Source of the DNA: Meridianimaribacter flavus
Lineage (GTDB): Bacteria > Bacteroidota > Bacteroidia > Flavobacteriales > Flavobacteriaceae
Direction of reading: 5' to 3'
DNA: 64,000 bases
NCBI RefSeq assembly: GCF_004366715.1
Contig: NZ_SOQZ01000003.1
Coordinates: 129,001 to 193,000, forward strand
A program made the translations under genes and the position numbers. The notes below the pieces were generated by a model. The model was not told the origin of the DNA. It did no database searches and saw only the letters and a program-made list of their open reading frames with translations. Positions 20,395-29,553 of the stretch are shown one piece after another. Within the stretch, counting starts at the first letter, position 1; the number at the start of each line of letters is the position of its first letter.

Positions 20395-20947
20395 AGAACT
20401 CTTTAAAGACGAACCAAAGGTTTCCAATCAAAAAATGCCTAAAGGACATGAAGCCCGTTTTTTAAAGAAGCTAGATGACGCACAACCGCAAAAAACAATC
20501 AAAAAACGTTTCAGTATAATGCAAATAGCGGCAAGTGTTGTTATTCTTATTGGGATGGGTTTTGGAGCATATAAATTTTATAATGTACCTCCAATTGAGC
20601 CTTTAAATGGTAAGGAAGAAGTGGTATCCAATTTAAAGTCGCTTGGTGATATTTCACCCGATTTAAAAAAGGTTGAAGACTACTATCTGGCTAATATTAA
20701 CTTAGAATTATCCAACGTAAAGCTCACTTCAGAAAATAAAGAATTGTTTGATAGCTACGTGCTACGTCTTGAAGAACTCAATAAAGAGTACGATAGACTT
20801 TCGGTTGAACTAACCGAAAATGGACCAAACGAGCTTACTGTAAGTGCCTTGATAGATAACTTAAAATTAAGACTTAATTTATTGTATCGCTTAAAAGAAC
20901 AGTTAAAAGATTTAAACGACTCAGAAATGAGTCAGGATAATGCTTAA
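20375..20947 (+). CDS. Putative membrane anti-sigma factor
   Basis: 190 residues: a cytoplasmic N terminus of about 48 residues, one membrane helix (about 49-67, IMQIAASVVILIGMGFGAY), and a helical, charged periplasmic C-terminal part. No known anti-sigma zinc motif (HxxxCxxC) is seen, so the assignment rests on topology and on the 20-nt overlap with the ECF sigma gene. The start ATG at 20375 gives the reading MAQQDIRELF. The following gene begins 18 nt later. Confidence 0.72.
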   Translation: MAQQDIRELFKDEPKVSNQKMPKGHEARFLKKLDDAQPQKTIKKRFSIMQIAASVVILIGMGFGAYKFYNVPPIEPLNGKEEVVSNLKSLGDISPDLKKVEDYYLANINLELSNVKLTSENKELFDSYVLRLEELNKEYDRLSVELTENGPNELTVSALIDNLKLRLNLLYRLKEQLKDLNDSEMSQDNA

Positions 20948-20965
20948 AGCAATAAAAACGAACAA

Positions 20966-22546
20966 ATGAAAACAATACAATTAATGTTGTTTATGTTGTG
21001 TGCTACCATTAGTGTTACTGCACAGCAACAGTTAAATAAAATATCTCAATCTATAAAAGTAGATAAAGACGTTACCATAGATTTAAACACTAGCTATGTG
21101 CAAATTGAAATCGATACATGGAATAAAGATCTTGTTGAGGTTGAAGCATATATAGAAAGCGATAAACTTTCAAAGGAAGAGCTTAAAAAAGCACTTGAAA
21201 ACTGGAATATAAGCGTTGAAGGTTCAGGAAAAAATGTAAGTATAAGCTCTAAAGGAAGCCGAAATGTATGGGGAAACTTTAACATGGAAGGGTTTGAATT
21301 TGAGTTTGACAACAATTTCGAATTTGATGCCTTACGAGAGCTTGAATTTGAATTGGCTGAATTACCTGAAATGCCAGAGTTACCCGAAATACCTGAGCTA
21401 CCTGAAATGCCAGAAATGGAATTGCCAAAACTTCCTAAGCTTCCAAAATTACCTGAATTACCAAAAGGGATTCATTCAGTACATTTTGATACCGAAGCCT
21501 ACAAAAAAGATGGTGAAAAATACCTTGAAAAATGGAGTAAAGAGTATGAGGAAAAGTATGGAAAAGAGTACAAGGATAAAATGAAAGCTTGGGCAAAAGA
21601 ATTTTCTAAAGTTGATTTTGATAACTACGAAAAGGAAATGCAAAAATGGGGAGAAGAGTATGGTAAGCAGTTTGGTGAAGATTATGAAGTGAAACTAAAA
21701 GAGTGGAGCAAGAAGTTTGACAAACAATGGGGAAAAGAGTATGCTAAACGTATGGAAGAGTGGGAAGCAAAACACGGTAAGCAAATGGAAGAACGTGCTA
21801 AACAAATGGAAGAGCGTAGTGCAGAAATTGCAAAACGTTTTGAAGAGCGCCAAAAAGCTCACGCTGAAAGACAAGCTCATTTAGCTGAACGTCTTGAAGA
21901 GCGTATGGAACGCAACGAAAAGCGTCGTGTTGAACTGTCTAGAACACTTGAGGCAAGAAGTGGTAAGGTAAAAAAGACCATTAAAATAAAAATGCCTAAA
22001 GATGCTAAACTAAACCTAAACGTAAGACATGGTGAGTTGAAGTTTACTTCGGTTATTAAAAACTTAAGAGCAGATATTTCACACTCTACATTAGTAGCAA
22101 ATCACATTGATGGAAGCGAGACTTCCATCAATGTATCTTATTCACCTGTGTTAATTGACACTTGGAGTCAAGGTGAGTTAAAACTAAATTATGTGGATAA
22201 AGCACATGTAAAGCAAGTAAACAGAATTGTATTAAATTCTAACTCATCAAACATTAGTCTCGACAATTTAAATGGCAATGCAATTATTGATGGTAGTTTT
22301 GGAGATTTAACCATTTCAAAAATCAACGATTCGTTTAATAATATCAATTTGGTGTTAGAAAATAGCGATGCGCTTATAAGTTTACCAAAAACAGCATTCA
22401 ACTTGCAGTATAAAGGAGATCGAACACGTTTTACTCATCCAGAAAAGCAAGATGCTAAAAATACATCGTCGTTTTCTACCAATAGTCCAAATAGTAATAA
22501 AACAATTGTGGTTAATGCTAAATTTAGCCATGTTATAATGCAATAA
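20966..22546 (+). CDS. Secreted DUF4097-like protein with internal Pro-rich and 19-residue repeats
   Basis: 526 residues. A signal peptide ends near TAQQQ. The N-terminal (21-105) and C-terminal (335-526) parts look like beta-helical putative adhesin (DUF4097-type) strands (NVRHGELKFTSVIKNL, NLNGNAIIDGSFGDLTI). Between them are a Leu-Pro-Glu/Lys repeat (about 130-166), then four exact 19-residue repeats marked by Trp190, 209, 228, 247 and 266, then an Arg/Glu-rich helix with MEER and RLEER units (to about 335). It is third in the sigma/anti-sigma operon. Function unknown; a stress-sensing or surface structural role is possible. Confidence 0.72.
   Translation: MKTIQLMLFMLCATISVTAQQQLNKISQSIKVDKDVTIDLNTSYVQIEIDTWNKDLVEVEAYIESDKLSKEELKKALENWNISVEGSGKNVSISSKGSRNVWGNFNMEGFEFEFDNNFEFDALRELEFELAELPEMPELPEIPELPEMPEMELPKLPKLPKLPELPKGIHSVHFDTEAYKKDGEKYLEKWSKEYEEKYGKEYKDKMKAWAKEFSKVDFDNYEKEMQKWGEEYGKQFGEDYEVKLKEWSKKFDKQWGKEYAKRMEEWEAKHGKQMEERAKQMEERSAEIAKRFEERQKAHAERQAHLAERLEERMERNEKRRVELSRTLEARSGKVKKTIKIKMPKDAKLNLNVRHGELKFTSVIKNLRADISHSTLVANHIDGSETSINVSYSPVLIDTWSQGELKLNYVDKAHVKQVNRIVLNSNSSNISLDNLNGNAIIDGSFGDLTISKINDSFNNINLVLENSDALISLPKTAFNLQYKGDRTRFTHPEKQDAKNTSSFSTNSPNSNKTIVVNAKFSHVIMQ
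21353..21763 (+). repeat. Protein-coding tandem repeats (LPE block and 19-codon units)
   Basis: The DNA for residues 130-166 encodes alternating LPE/LPK/MPE units. Positions 21533-21763 encode four 57-nt units with Trp at the same phase (190, 209, 228, 247, 266). The unit consensus is W-x-K-(E/K)-(Y/F), then G-(K/E)-(E/D)-Y, then K-(M/L)-x-x. Confidence 0.85.
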
Positions 22547-22635
22547 TCAAGCTTTCTGTATGAACAGAAATCTTACAGTTGAATAAAGGCTATACGTTTC
22601 AAAAAAGTGTATTTTTATAGAAATATTTTTTTGAA

Positions 22636-23328
22636 ATGCCCTCAAACACATTCCACGATTTTTTAGAACGCATTAGTACAAAACCACTTCGAGTACTAGA
22701 TGCTTCAATTTCAAATTCACAGTACATTCCTTTAGATCTTTCTAAACACAATACCTTACTGCAATCGGTTGATGTATCTTCATCTTCAAAGCTTGAAGCA
22801 TTTGTCAATACGCATATAAGCAAGCATAATGGGTTGGTTGCCTTTGGAGGTTATAACGAAGTGCGAAACATTTACCAGCGTAGTACACATTTTAACGAAC
22901 AAAATCCACTAACCGAACGCAACATTCATTTAGGAATTGACCTTTGGATTGCTGCTGGTACAGAAATTCTTTCGCCTTTAGATGGAGTAGTGCATAGTTT
23001 TAAAAACAACACCAATTTTGGAGATTATGGACCAACTATCATTTTAAAACACGCCATCGATGGAAAGGTTTTTTATACTTTATATGGACATTTAAGTACT
23101 ACGTCAATTGAACAGTTAAGTGTAGGACAACAGTTTAAACAAGGAGAACAATTAGCAACACTTGGCGATGCTACCGTAAATGGCGATTATCCTCCGCACT
23201 TGCATTTTCAAATTATAAAAGATATTGGTGAGTATCTAGGTGATTATCCAGGAGTAAGCTCAAAACAAGATTTAGAGTATTATTTAAGTAATTGCCCAAA
23301 CCCAAATGTGTTGTTGAAACTGGAGTAA
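22636..23328 (+). CDS. M23-type peptidase (LytM domain), apparently without signal peptide
   Basis: 230 residues. The zinc site of M23 is intact: HLGIDLW (HxxxD), and PPHLHFQ (HxH), with GHLSTTS between. No signal peptide is seen at MPSNTFHDFLERI, unlike cell-wall endopeptidases. A similar M23 segment occurs inside large cytoplasmic phosphotransferase-aminotransferase fusions in this phylum as I recall, so this may be a standalone relative rather than a murein hydrolase. No partner gene is adjacent. Confidence 0.8.
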   Translation: MPSNTFHDFLERISTKPLRVLDASISNSQYIPLDLSKHNTLLQSVDVSSSSKLEAFVNTHISKHNGLVAFGGYNEVRNIYQRSTHFNEQNPLTERNIHLGIDLWIAAGTEILSPLDGVVHSFKNNTNFGDYGPTIILKHAIDGKVFYTLYGHLSTTSIEQLSVGQQFKQGEQLATLGDATVNGDYPPHLHFQIIKDIGEYLGDYPGVSSKQDLEYYLSNCPNPNVLLKLE

Positions 23329-23355
23329 TTTTTTGAAGGGTTCGTTTAACGGTTT

Positions 23356-23463
23356 GTGTATGATTACTGGCGTGTTTAAGCACCTAATTTAGCAAATACA
23401 AACCGAATAGAAAATCCGCGAGGATTTTCGTAAGCAAGCTCGAACTAGCCATTAATTATACAC
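23356..23463. repeat. Structured dispersed-type repeat with GCGA tetraloop hairpin
   Basis: The terminal inverted repeats 23356-23371 (GTGTATGATTACTGGC) and 23448-23463 (GCCATTAATTATACAC) match at 14 of 16 positions. Inside is a perfect 8-bp hairpin GAAAATCC / GGATTTTC (23410-23429) with a GCGA loop. I recognise this layout as a high-copy intergenic element of Flavobacteriia. It lies between the M23 gene and a convergent lipoprotein gene. Confidence 0.75.
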
Positions 23464-23482
23464 GGTGTTGTAAAACGTTTTT

Positions 23483-23971
23483 TTATTCAGTTAATTTTTC
23501 AATTATATTATCTAAAATTTTTGAATCCGATTGATTTTTTAAATAAACAAAATTCGGCGCCATTACATTGCCAATTCCTAAAATGCCGTATTCAGGATTG
23601 AACAAAATAGGTCCAGTTCCGTCGGTTTCTGGTTCTTGCATTTCGTAATTCACGAATTCAGTTTTGGAAAGCGAAAGTCCTTTAAAATTCTCGCTATTTT
23701 TTGGAATGTATTTCCACATTGCAAATTTTAATATTTTAGTTTTCGGAATGTAAAACACATCCATATTTTTACTTTCGTCAGTCAAATTTTGATATTTGTA
23801 TTTGGTTATAGTATCTCTAATTTCAATTGTCAGTTTGTAGTTTTCTGTTCTTTTTAGAGAATCAAAGTCGAACACATAAAGAGTTCTGTTTTCAGTTATA
23901 ATTCCTTTTTTTGAATTGGAACAAGAAACTGAAATCATTACAATAATTAGTATTTGGAACGCTTTTTTCAA
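23483..23971 (-). CDS. Lipoprotein of unknown function
   Basis: 162 residues with a lipoprotein signal peptide and lipobox ending at Cys17 (SVSC). The mature part is mainly predicted beta strands (TENRTLYVFDFDSLKR and later segments) with no domain I recognise. It lies next to the dispersed repeat at 23356-23463, a setting typical of variable small cargo genes. Confidence 0.75.
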   Translation of the reverse strand: MKKAFQILIIVMISVSCSNSKKGIITENRTLYVFDFDSLKRTENYKLTIEIRDTITKYKYQNLTDESKNMDVFYIPKTKILKFAMWKYIPKNSENFKGLSLSKTEFVNYEMQEPETDGTGPILFNPEYGILGIGNVMAPNFVYLKNQSDSKILDNIIEKLTE

Positions 23972-24079
23972 ATGTTTTACAAATAATAAAGATATGGACA
24001 GTTAAACGAAGGTCGACTATTTTTATAAAAAAGGTTAAGCTTTTGATAAGTTATATGTTTAATGAATGGCCTTTAAGCT

Positions 24080-24802
24080 TTACATCTCATCAATAATTTT
24101 TTCAATAAGTTCAGTGGTTATTTGATAGTTTTCTCCACTTGATTTAGCAATGTCAATAGATTCCTTTGCCATTTTTAAAGCTTTGGTGTAATTTCCAGTT
24201 TTGTATAACAACGCAGCGTATGTATCAGTATTATGGGAATTTCGGTCTAGTTCAATTGAACGTTCTACAGCTTTAATAGCTTTTAATAGAATTTTGATGT
24301 CACTATAATTTTCGTAGGCATTCCAAGCTAAACTGTTTAAGCTGTTAGAGGAGTTCCAATATTTGTCAATATTGGATTGACTAAAGTCGTCAAGATCAAT
24401 AGTGTTTGATGAACTAGAAGCAACAGCGCCACCCATATGTTTTAGAATCAAGTCTTCCATTTCAGCTTTACTCATTGCGCCTTCAACAACTTCTAAATTA
24501 GAGCTGTTTTTAAGGAAAAAATACGTAGGCATTGCTGTAACATTTAACGCATCATCTACTTTGTTTTTATCAACATCAACTTTATAAAAGTCAACTTTAT
24601 CTTTATATTTTGCTTCTAACTCTTTAATGATAGGTTCCATGCGCTTACATGGTCCACACCAAGTAGCATAAAAGTCTAGTACAATTAATCTGTCGTTATT
24701 AACAAGAAGCTTTGCTTCAGCGTCATCATCAGTAAGTTCTGTTTGAGCAAATGACATCGTGATGCTTAATAGCATCATTAAAATAGAGGCAGTTTTTTTC
24801 AT
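24080..24802 (-). CDS. Secreted thioredoxin-fold protein
   Basis: 240 residues. A signal peptide (1-20, ending SFAQ) is followed by a thioredoxin domain with the redox motif W48-C49-G50-P51-C52 and the cis-proline segment NVTAMPTYFFL. The C-terminal 110 residues are helical and TPR-like (SIELDRNSHNTDTYAALLYKTGNYTKALKMAKES). Likely a periplasmic thiol oxidoreductase with a protein-binding tail. The partner is unknown. Confidence 0.88.
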   Translation of the reverse strand: MKKTASILMMLLSITMSFAQTELTDDDAEAKLLVNNDRLIVLDFYATWCGPCKRMEPIIKELEAKYKDKVDFYKVDVDKNKVDDALNVTAMPTYFFLKNSSNLEVVEGAMSKAEMEDLILKHMGGAVASSSSNTIDLDDFSQSNIDKYWNSSNSLNSLAWNAYENYSDIKILLKAIKAVERSIELDRNSHNTDTYAALLYKTGNYTKALKMAKESIDIAKSSGENYQITTELIEKIIDEM

Positions 24803-24898
24803 GGTTTTGATTTGGTTAGAGTTATTGTCTTTAAAAAAAATGATTATTTAGCGGAACGAATATCGTTTATTTTTTTTAAAAAACAAATTATCAAAGAG

Positions 24899-25882
24899 TT
24901 ACTCTTTGTAAAAATGTCCTTTTACACCTTTTACTCCAGGAACAGCTTTAAATACTGAACCAGCTAATGGAAACTGTTTTAGTTGTTCAGTACCCATATC
25001 TTTGGTTGCTGTGGTAATGTAAAGCGTGTCTAGGTTTTTACCACCAAAGGCACAAGATGTTACATTAAGCGCAGGAACTTCAATTTTTGTAATCAAATTA
25101 CCAGTTTTAGGGTTAAAGCACCCAACAGCACTTCCATTCCATAAACCAACCCAAAGGTTATCGTGTTCATCAATGGTCATTCCGTCAGGATAACCAAGTG
25201 TATCACTCACTTTTACTGCAACACGTTCATTTGATATAGCTCCTGTAGCATCATTATAATCGTAAGCTTTTATTTCGCTTGTTGGCGTATCGATATAATA
25301 CATAGTGGTTTTGTCTTTGGTCCAAACAATTCCGTTGGATATAGTAACACTATCTTTTTTTAAAATGGCATTTTGGTTGTTGTCCAACATATACAGTTTT
25401 GCAGCGTGTGGAGTTTCATCAAAGGCAATAGAACCTACCCAAAAACGACCACTTGGGTCACATTTTCCATCATTAAAACGATTGGTAGTTATAGCTTGTT
25501 CTACATCTGAAAGTAGTTGTAAATCTCCTGTGTTCGTGTCAATACTGTAAATCCCATCTTGTAAAGCTGTAATGGCTTTGTTGCTTTGAGTTGAAGGAAC
25601 AACTGTCCCAATCATGGAAGGCATAGATAAGCTTTTATTGGTTTTGGTTTTAGGGTTGTAAATATGTAATGTTTTACCTTGAATATCTACCCAATAGAGT
25701 TCTTGGGTGTTGTAGTTCCAAAACGAGCCTTCTCCTAATTTTGATCGTATTTGGTATTCTAAAACAGCTTTGTGTTTTAATGTGTTACTAGTGTTTAAAG
25801 CTGTTGTTGTAGCTTCTTTACAACTGATTATTGATAAGGCGATACAAAAGAGTAGAGAAGTTGTTATGGTTTTAATCTGCAT
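24899..25882 (-). CDS. SMP-30/gluconolactonase-type lipoprotein
   Basis: A six-bladed propeller of the SMP-30/LRE family, usually a calcium-dependent lactonase. Marks are LGEGSFWN near the start of the domain, NDGKCDPSGRFWVGS and YPDGMTIDEHDNLWVGLW. A longer frame runs to 25915, but the ATG at 25882 gives a clean lipoprotein signal peptide with lipobox ending at Cys21 (LSIISC), so that start is preferred. The natural substrate is unknown. Confidence 0.88.
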   Translation of the reverse strand: MQIKTITTSLLFCIALSIISCKEATTTALNTSNTLKHKAVLEYQIRSKLGEGSFWNYNTQELYWVDIQGKTLHIYNPKTKTNKSLSMPSMIGTVVPSTQSNKAITALQDGIYSIDTNTGDLQLLSDVEQAITTNRFNDGKCDPSGRFWVGSIAFDETPHAAKLYMLDNNQNAILKKDSVTISNGIVWTKDKTTMYYIDTPTSEIKAYDYNDATGAISNERVAVKVSDTLGYPDGMTIDEHDNLWVGLWNGSAVGCFNPKTGNLITKIEVPALNVTSCAFGGKNLDTLYITTATKDMGTEQLKQFPLAGSVFKAVPGVKGVKGHFYKE

Positions 25883-25971
25883 TTTCAAGTTTGTTTTGGT
25901 GATAAAAATACTCAAAAACCGTGGTTTTGATTACTAGTAAATGCGCAATCCCTTGTACTATATTTATACAA

Positions 25972-26006
25972 ATAAAAAGTCCTGACACATAAATGTATCA
26001 GGACTA
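25972..26006 (-). terminator. Terminator of secA
   Basis: An inverted repeat AGTCCTGA...TCAGGACT (25978-26005), extended by ACAT/ATGT near the loop with one mismatch, followed on the minus strand by a T-run. It lies 22 nt after the secA stop codon. Confidence 0.85.
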
Positions 26007-26027
26007 TGATAAACTATTTATAAGGTT

Positions 26028-29000
26028 TTACTCTTCAATCAAAACCCATTCACCTTTAGCAATTAAGGGTTCTGCTTGTTTGTATTTTACAGTTTTATTT
26101 TCACCACTCATAACGTGTTTTATAGTGACTTTATCGTTACGACCAATTTTTGGTTTATCACGAACAATAGTTTCAATAACTTCTGGTTGACGTTGTGTGT
26201 TACCTGCAGCTCTGTTTTGCGCAGAACGCTCATCCATATTTGGAATTTCTTCTTTAGAAGTTTCAAGATTTTCTTTTCTTCTAGCTCTAGCTTCCTGAAT
26301 GGTGTTTTGCGTTTCTGTAGGTAATTCACCTTTAAACAAGAATGAAATCACATCCTTATTAACTTGGTCTAGCATTTGCTTAAACAATTCAAAAGCTTCA
26401 AACTTATAGATTAATAAAGGATCTTTTTGCTCATGAACAGCTAATTGTACAGACTGTTTAAGCTCATCCATTTTACGTAAGTGCGTTTTCCAAGAATCAT
26501 CAACAATAGCCAAAGTAATATTTTTTTCAAAATCGTTGATAAGTTGCTTACCGTTGGTTTCGTAAGCTTTTTCTAAATCGGTAACTACTTGTAAGTTCTT
26601 TACACCATCAGTAAAAGGAACAACGATACGCTTAAATTTATCACGTTGGTTTTCGTATACATTTTTAATTACAGGGAATGCAATTTCTGCATTACGCTCC
26701 ATTTTTTCACGATAATGTTCAAATGCCGCTTTATAGATTTTCCCTGCAATGTCTTGAGTTGAAAGTTTAGAAAACTCTGCTTCAGTAATTGGCGAACTCA
26801 TTGAGAAGTATCTAATAAGCTCAAACTCGAAGTTTTTAAAGTCGTTAGCGTCTTTGTTGGTTTGTGCAATACCTTCTGAAGTATCGTAAATCATGTTTGC
26901 CAAATCCACTCTTAAGCGCTCACCAAATAATGCGTGGTGACGACGTTTGTAAACCACTTCACGTTGTGCATTCATTACGTCATCATATTCTAATAAACGT
27001 TTACGAACACCAAAGTTGTTTTCTTCTACTTTTTTCTGAGCACGCTCAATAGATTTTGAAATCATAGAATGCTGAATTACTTCACCTTCTTGTAATCCCA
27101 TTCTATCCATCATTTTCGCAATACGCTCACTACCAAATAAACGCATTAAGTTATCTTCAAGAGACACGTAAAATTGCGAACTTCCTGGATCTCCTTGTCG
27201 ACCTGCACGACCACGTAACTGTCTGTCTACACGACGCGAGTCATGACGCTCAGTACCAACAATAGCTAATCCACCAGCAGCTTTTACGTCTTCGCTTAAC
27301 TTAATGTCAGTACCACGACCAGCCATATTGGTGGCAATGGTTACTTGTCCTGCTTTACCAGCTTCAGCAACAATATCAGCTTCCTTTTTATGCAATTTTG
27401 CATTCAGGACATTGTGAGGTACTTTTCTAATGGATAACATTTTTCCTAAAAGCTCACTAATTTCTACTGATGTGGTACCAATTAGTACTGGACGACCAGC
27501 TTGCGATAAGGCGGTAACTTCATCAATTACAGCATTGTATTTTTCACGTTTGGTTTTGTAAACCAAATCTTCTCTATCATCTCTTGCAATAGGTTTGTTG
27601 GTTGGGATTTCAACCACGTCCAATTTATAGATTTCCCAAAACTCACCAGCTTCGGTAACAGCTGTACCTGTCATACCAGAAAGTTTGCGGTACATTCTAA
27701 AGTAATTTTGAAGTGTAACCGTTGCAAAAGTTTGAGTTGCGTCTTCAATTTTTACATTTTCTTTGGCTTCAATAGCTTGGTGAAGTCCGTCGCTATAACG
27801 ACGACCATCCATAATACGACCTGTTTGCTCATCAACAATCATTACTTTGTTGTCCATAACAACATATTGAATGTCTTTTTCAAACAAAGCGTACGCTTTA
27901 AGTAATTGGTTAAGCGTATGAATACGTTCAGATTTTACACCAAAATCTCTAAAGAGATCTTCTTTAGCTTCAGCTTCTTCTTCTTTTGAAAGACCTTGGG
28001 CTTCAATTTTAGCAATTTCAACACCTATTTCAGGCATCACAAAAAAGTTTGGATCATCTTCACCTGAAAGGAATTCAACACCTTTATCAGTTAATTCAAC
28101 CTGATTGTTTTTTTCATCGATAACATAGTAAAGCTCAGCATCAATTTTTGGCATTTCTCTATTGTTATCCTGCATGTAGTAGTTTTCAGTTTTTTGAAGG
28201 AGTTGTTTAATCCCTTCTTCACTTAAAAACTTAATTAATGCTTTGTTTTTTGGCATACCTCTGTACACTCTCAACAATAAGAAGCCACCTTCTTTAGTGT
28301 CGCCTTCAGCAATTAATTTTTTTGCTTCGGCAAGAACACCAGTTAGCATTTTACGTTGTACACCAGCAATATTATCAACTTTTGGTTTTAACTCAGTAAA
28401 CTCATGTCTGTCTCCTTGCGGAATTGGACCAGAAATAATTAAAGGTGTACGTGCATCATCAACCAATACCGAATCCACCTCATCCACAATAGCGTAGTGA
28501 TGCGGACGCTGTACCAAGTCGTCTGGTGAGTGTGCCATATTATCTCTTAGGTAATCAAAACCAAACTCGTTGTTTGTACCATAAGTAATGTCTGCCATGT
28601 AAGCTTTTTTACGAGCAGCTGAGTTAGGTTGGTGATAGTCTATACAGTCAACACTTAAACCATGGAACTCAAAAATTGGAGCCATCCACGCGCTATCACG
28701 TTTTGCTAGATAGTCGTTTACAGTAACTAGATGAACACCTTTTCCTGCTAATGCGTTAAGGTAAACAGGTAGGGTTGCAACAAGAGTTTTACCTTCACCA
28801 GTTTGCATTTCGGCAATTTTACCTTGGTGCATTGCTACACCACCAATAAGCTGTACATCGTAATGTACCATATCCCAAGTGATGGCTTTGCCAGCAGCAT
28901 CCCAAGAGTTTGACCAAATTGCTTTATCGTCTTCTAAAGTAATGTATTCTTTACTTCCTGAAAGTTCTCTGTCAAACGTACTTGCAGTTACAGTAATTTC

Positions 29001-29381
29001 AGTATTGCTTACAAAACGCTTAGCGGTTTCCTTAACTACAGCAAAGGCTTCAGGTAGTATGTCGTTAAGTACATCTTCAGTAACTTGGTAGATGTCGTCT
29101 TCTATTTTATCGGCTTCAACGTAGATGTCTTCTCTCTCGTCAATATCTTCAGTAGTTTCGGCTTGTTTAAGGAGTTGTTCCTTTTTTTCTAGAAGTGGTT
29201 GTCTCGCTTCTGCTATTTTAGCTTTAAAAGCATCGGTTTTGGCTCTTAATTCATCGTGTGATAATTGTTCAAGAGCACTTGCAAAGGTTTTAATCTTATC
29301 AACAATAGGTGTAATGGATTTTACATCTTGTTTAGATTTATCACCTACAAATACTTTTAAAACTGAATCTAAAAAACTCAT
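26028..29381 (-). CDS. secA: Preprotein translocase ATPase SecA (long Bacteroidota form)
   Basis: Motor ATPase that drives proteins through SecYEG. 1117 residues, longer than the roughly 900 of E. coli, as usual for this phylum. Walker A MQTGEGKT is near residue 195, the DEAD box reads DEVDSVLVDDART, and motif III/VI regions include GRGTDIKL and QLRGRAGRQGDPG. The C terminus keeps KIGRND but continues VTIKHVMSGENKTVKYKQA instead of the cysteine zinc motif (CPCGSGKKYK). Upstream are a TAnnTTTG box (29463-29470, minus) and a leader of about 75 nt with a small hairpin (29401-29420). Confidence 0.97.
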   Translation of the reverse strand: MSFLDSVLKVFVGDKSKQDVKSITPIVDKIKTFASALEQLSHDELRAKTDAFKAKIAEARQPLLEKKEQLLKQAETTEDIDEREDIYVEADKIEDDIYQVTEDVLNDILPEAFAVVKETAKRFVSNTEITVTASTFDRELSGSKEYITLEDDKAIWSNSWDAAGKAITWDMVHYDVQLIGGVAMHQGKIAEMQTGEGKTLVATLPVYLNALAGKGVHLVTVNDYLAKRDSAWMAPIFEFHGLSVDCIDYHQPNSAARKKAYMADITYGTNNEFGFDYLRDNMAHSPDDLVQRPHHYAIVDEVDSVLVDDARTPLIISGPIPQGDRHEFTELKPKVDNIAGVQRKMLTGVLAEAKKLIAEGDTKEGGFLLLRVYRGMPKNKALIKFLSEEGIKQLLQKTENYYMQDNNREMPKIDAELYYVIDEKNNQVELTDKGVEFLSGEDDPNFFVMPEIGVEIAKIEAQGLSKEEEAEAKEDLFRDFGVKSERIHTLNQLLKAYALFEKDIQYVVMDNKVMIVDEQTGRIMDGRRYSDGLHQAIEAKENVKIEDATQTFATVTLQNYFRMYRKLSGMTGTAVTEAGEFWEIYKLDVVEIPTNKPIARDDREDLVYKTKREKYNAVIDEVTALSQAGRPVLIGTTSVEISELLGKMLSIRKVPHNVLNAKLHKKEADIVAEAGKAGQVTIATNMAGRGTDIKLSEDVKAAGGLAIVGTERHDSRRVDRQLRGRAGRQGDPGSSQFYVSLEDNLMRLFGSERIAKMMDRMGLQEGEVIQHSMISKSIERAQKKVEENNFGVRKRLLEYDDVMNAQREVVYKRRHHALFGERLRVDLANMIYDTSEGIAQTNKDANDFKNFEFELIRYFSMSSPITEAEFSKLSTQDIAGKIYKAAFEHYREKMERNAEIAFPVIKNVYENQRDKFKRIVVPFTDGVKNLQVVTDLEKAYETNGKQLINDFEKNITLAIVDDSWKTHLRKMDELKQSVQLAVHEQKDPLLIYKFEAFELFKQMLDQVNKDVISFLFKGELPTETQNTIQEARARRKENLETSKEEIPNMDERSAQNRAAGNTQRQPEVIETIVRDKPKIGRNDKVTIKHVMSGENKTVKYKQAEPLIAKGEWVLIEE

Positions 29382-29503
29382 ATGTAGTCTATTTTTTATG
29401 AGACCGAAGTAATACGGTCTTAAGTTGTTATTGTAATCTTTGGTTTGCTTTAGTAAGGCTTACAAAGATAGGGTTTGTGTTATGTTTTTTAAAAGGATAG
29501 TCC

Positions 29504-29532
29504 ACAAAAAAAGTCTCATTATGAGACTTTTT
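29504..29532 (-). terminator. Terminator of the DUF2795 gene
   Basis: A hairpin AAAGTCTCA...TGAGACTTT with a short loop and a T-run on the minus strand, 22 nt after the DUF2795 stop codon and upstream of the secA promoter box. Confidence 0.82.
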
Positions 29533-29553
29533 AACTATTCTTTTTGATTTTGT

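Noticed and set aside
25883-25915. Longer start of the SMP-30-like gene
   Set aside because: It would bury the lipoprotein signal peptide behind eleven polar residues.
26076-29412. Several plus-strand frames of 60-95 codons opposite secA
   Set aside because: Shadow frames of a well-conserved gene, without family features.
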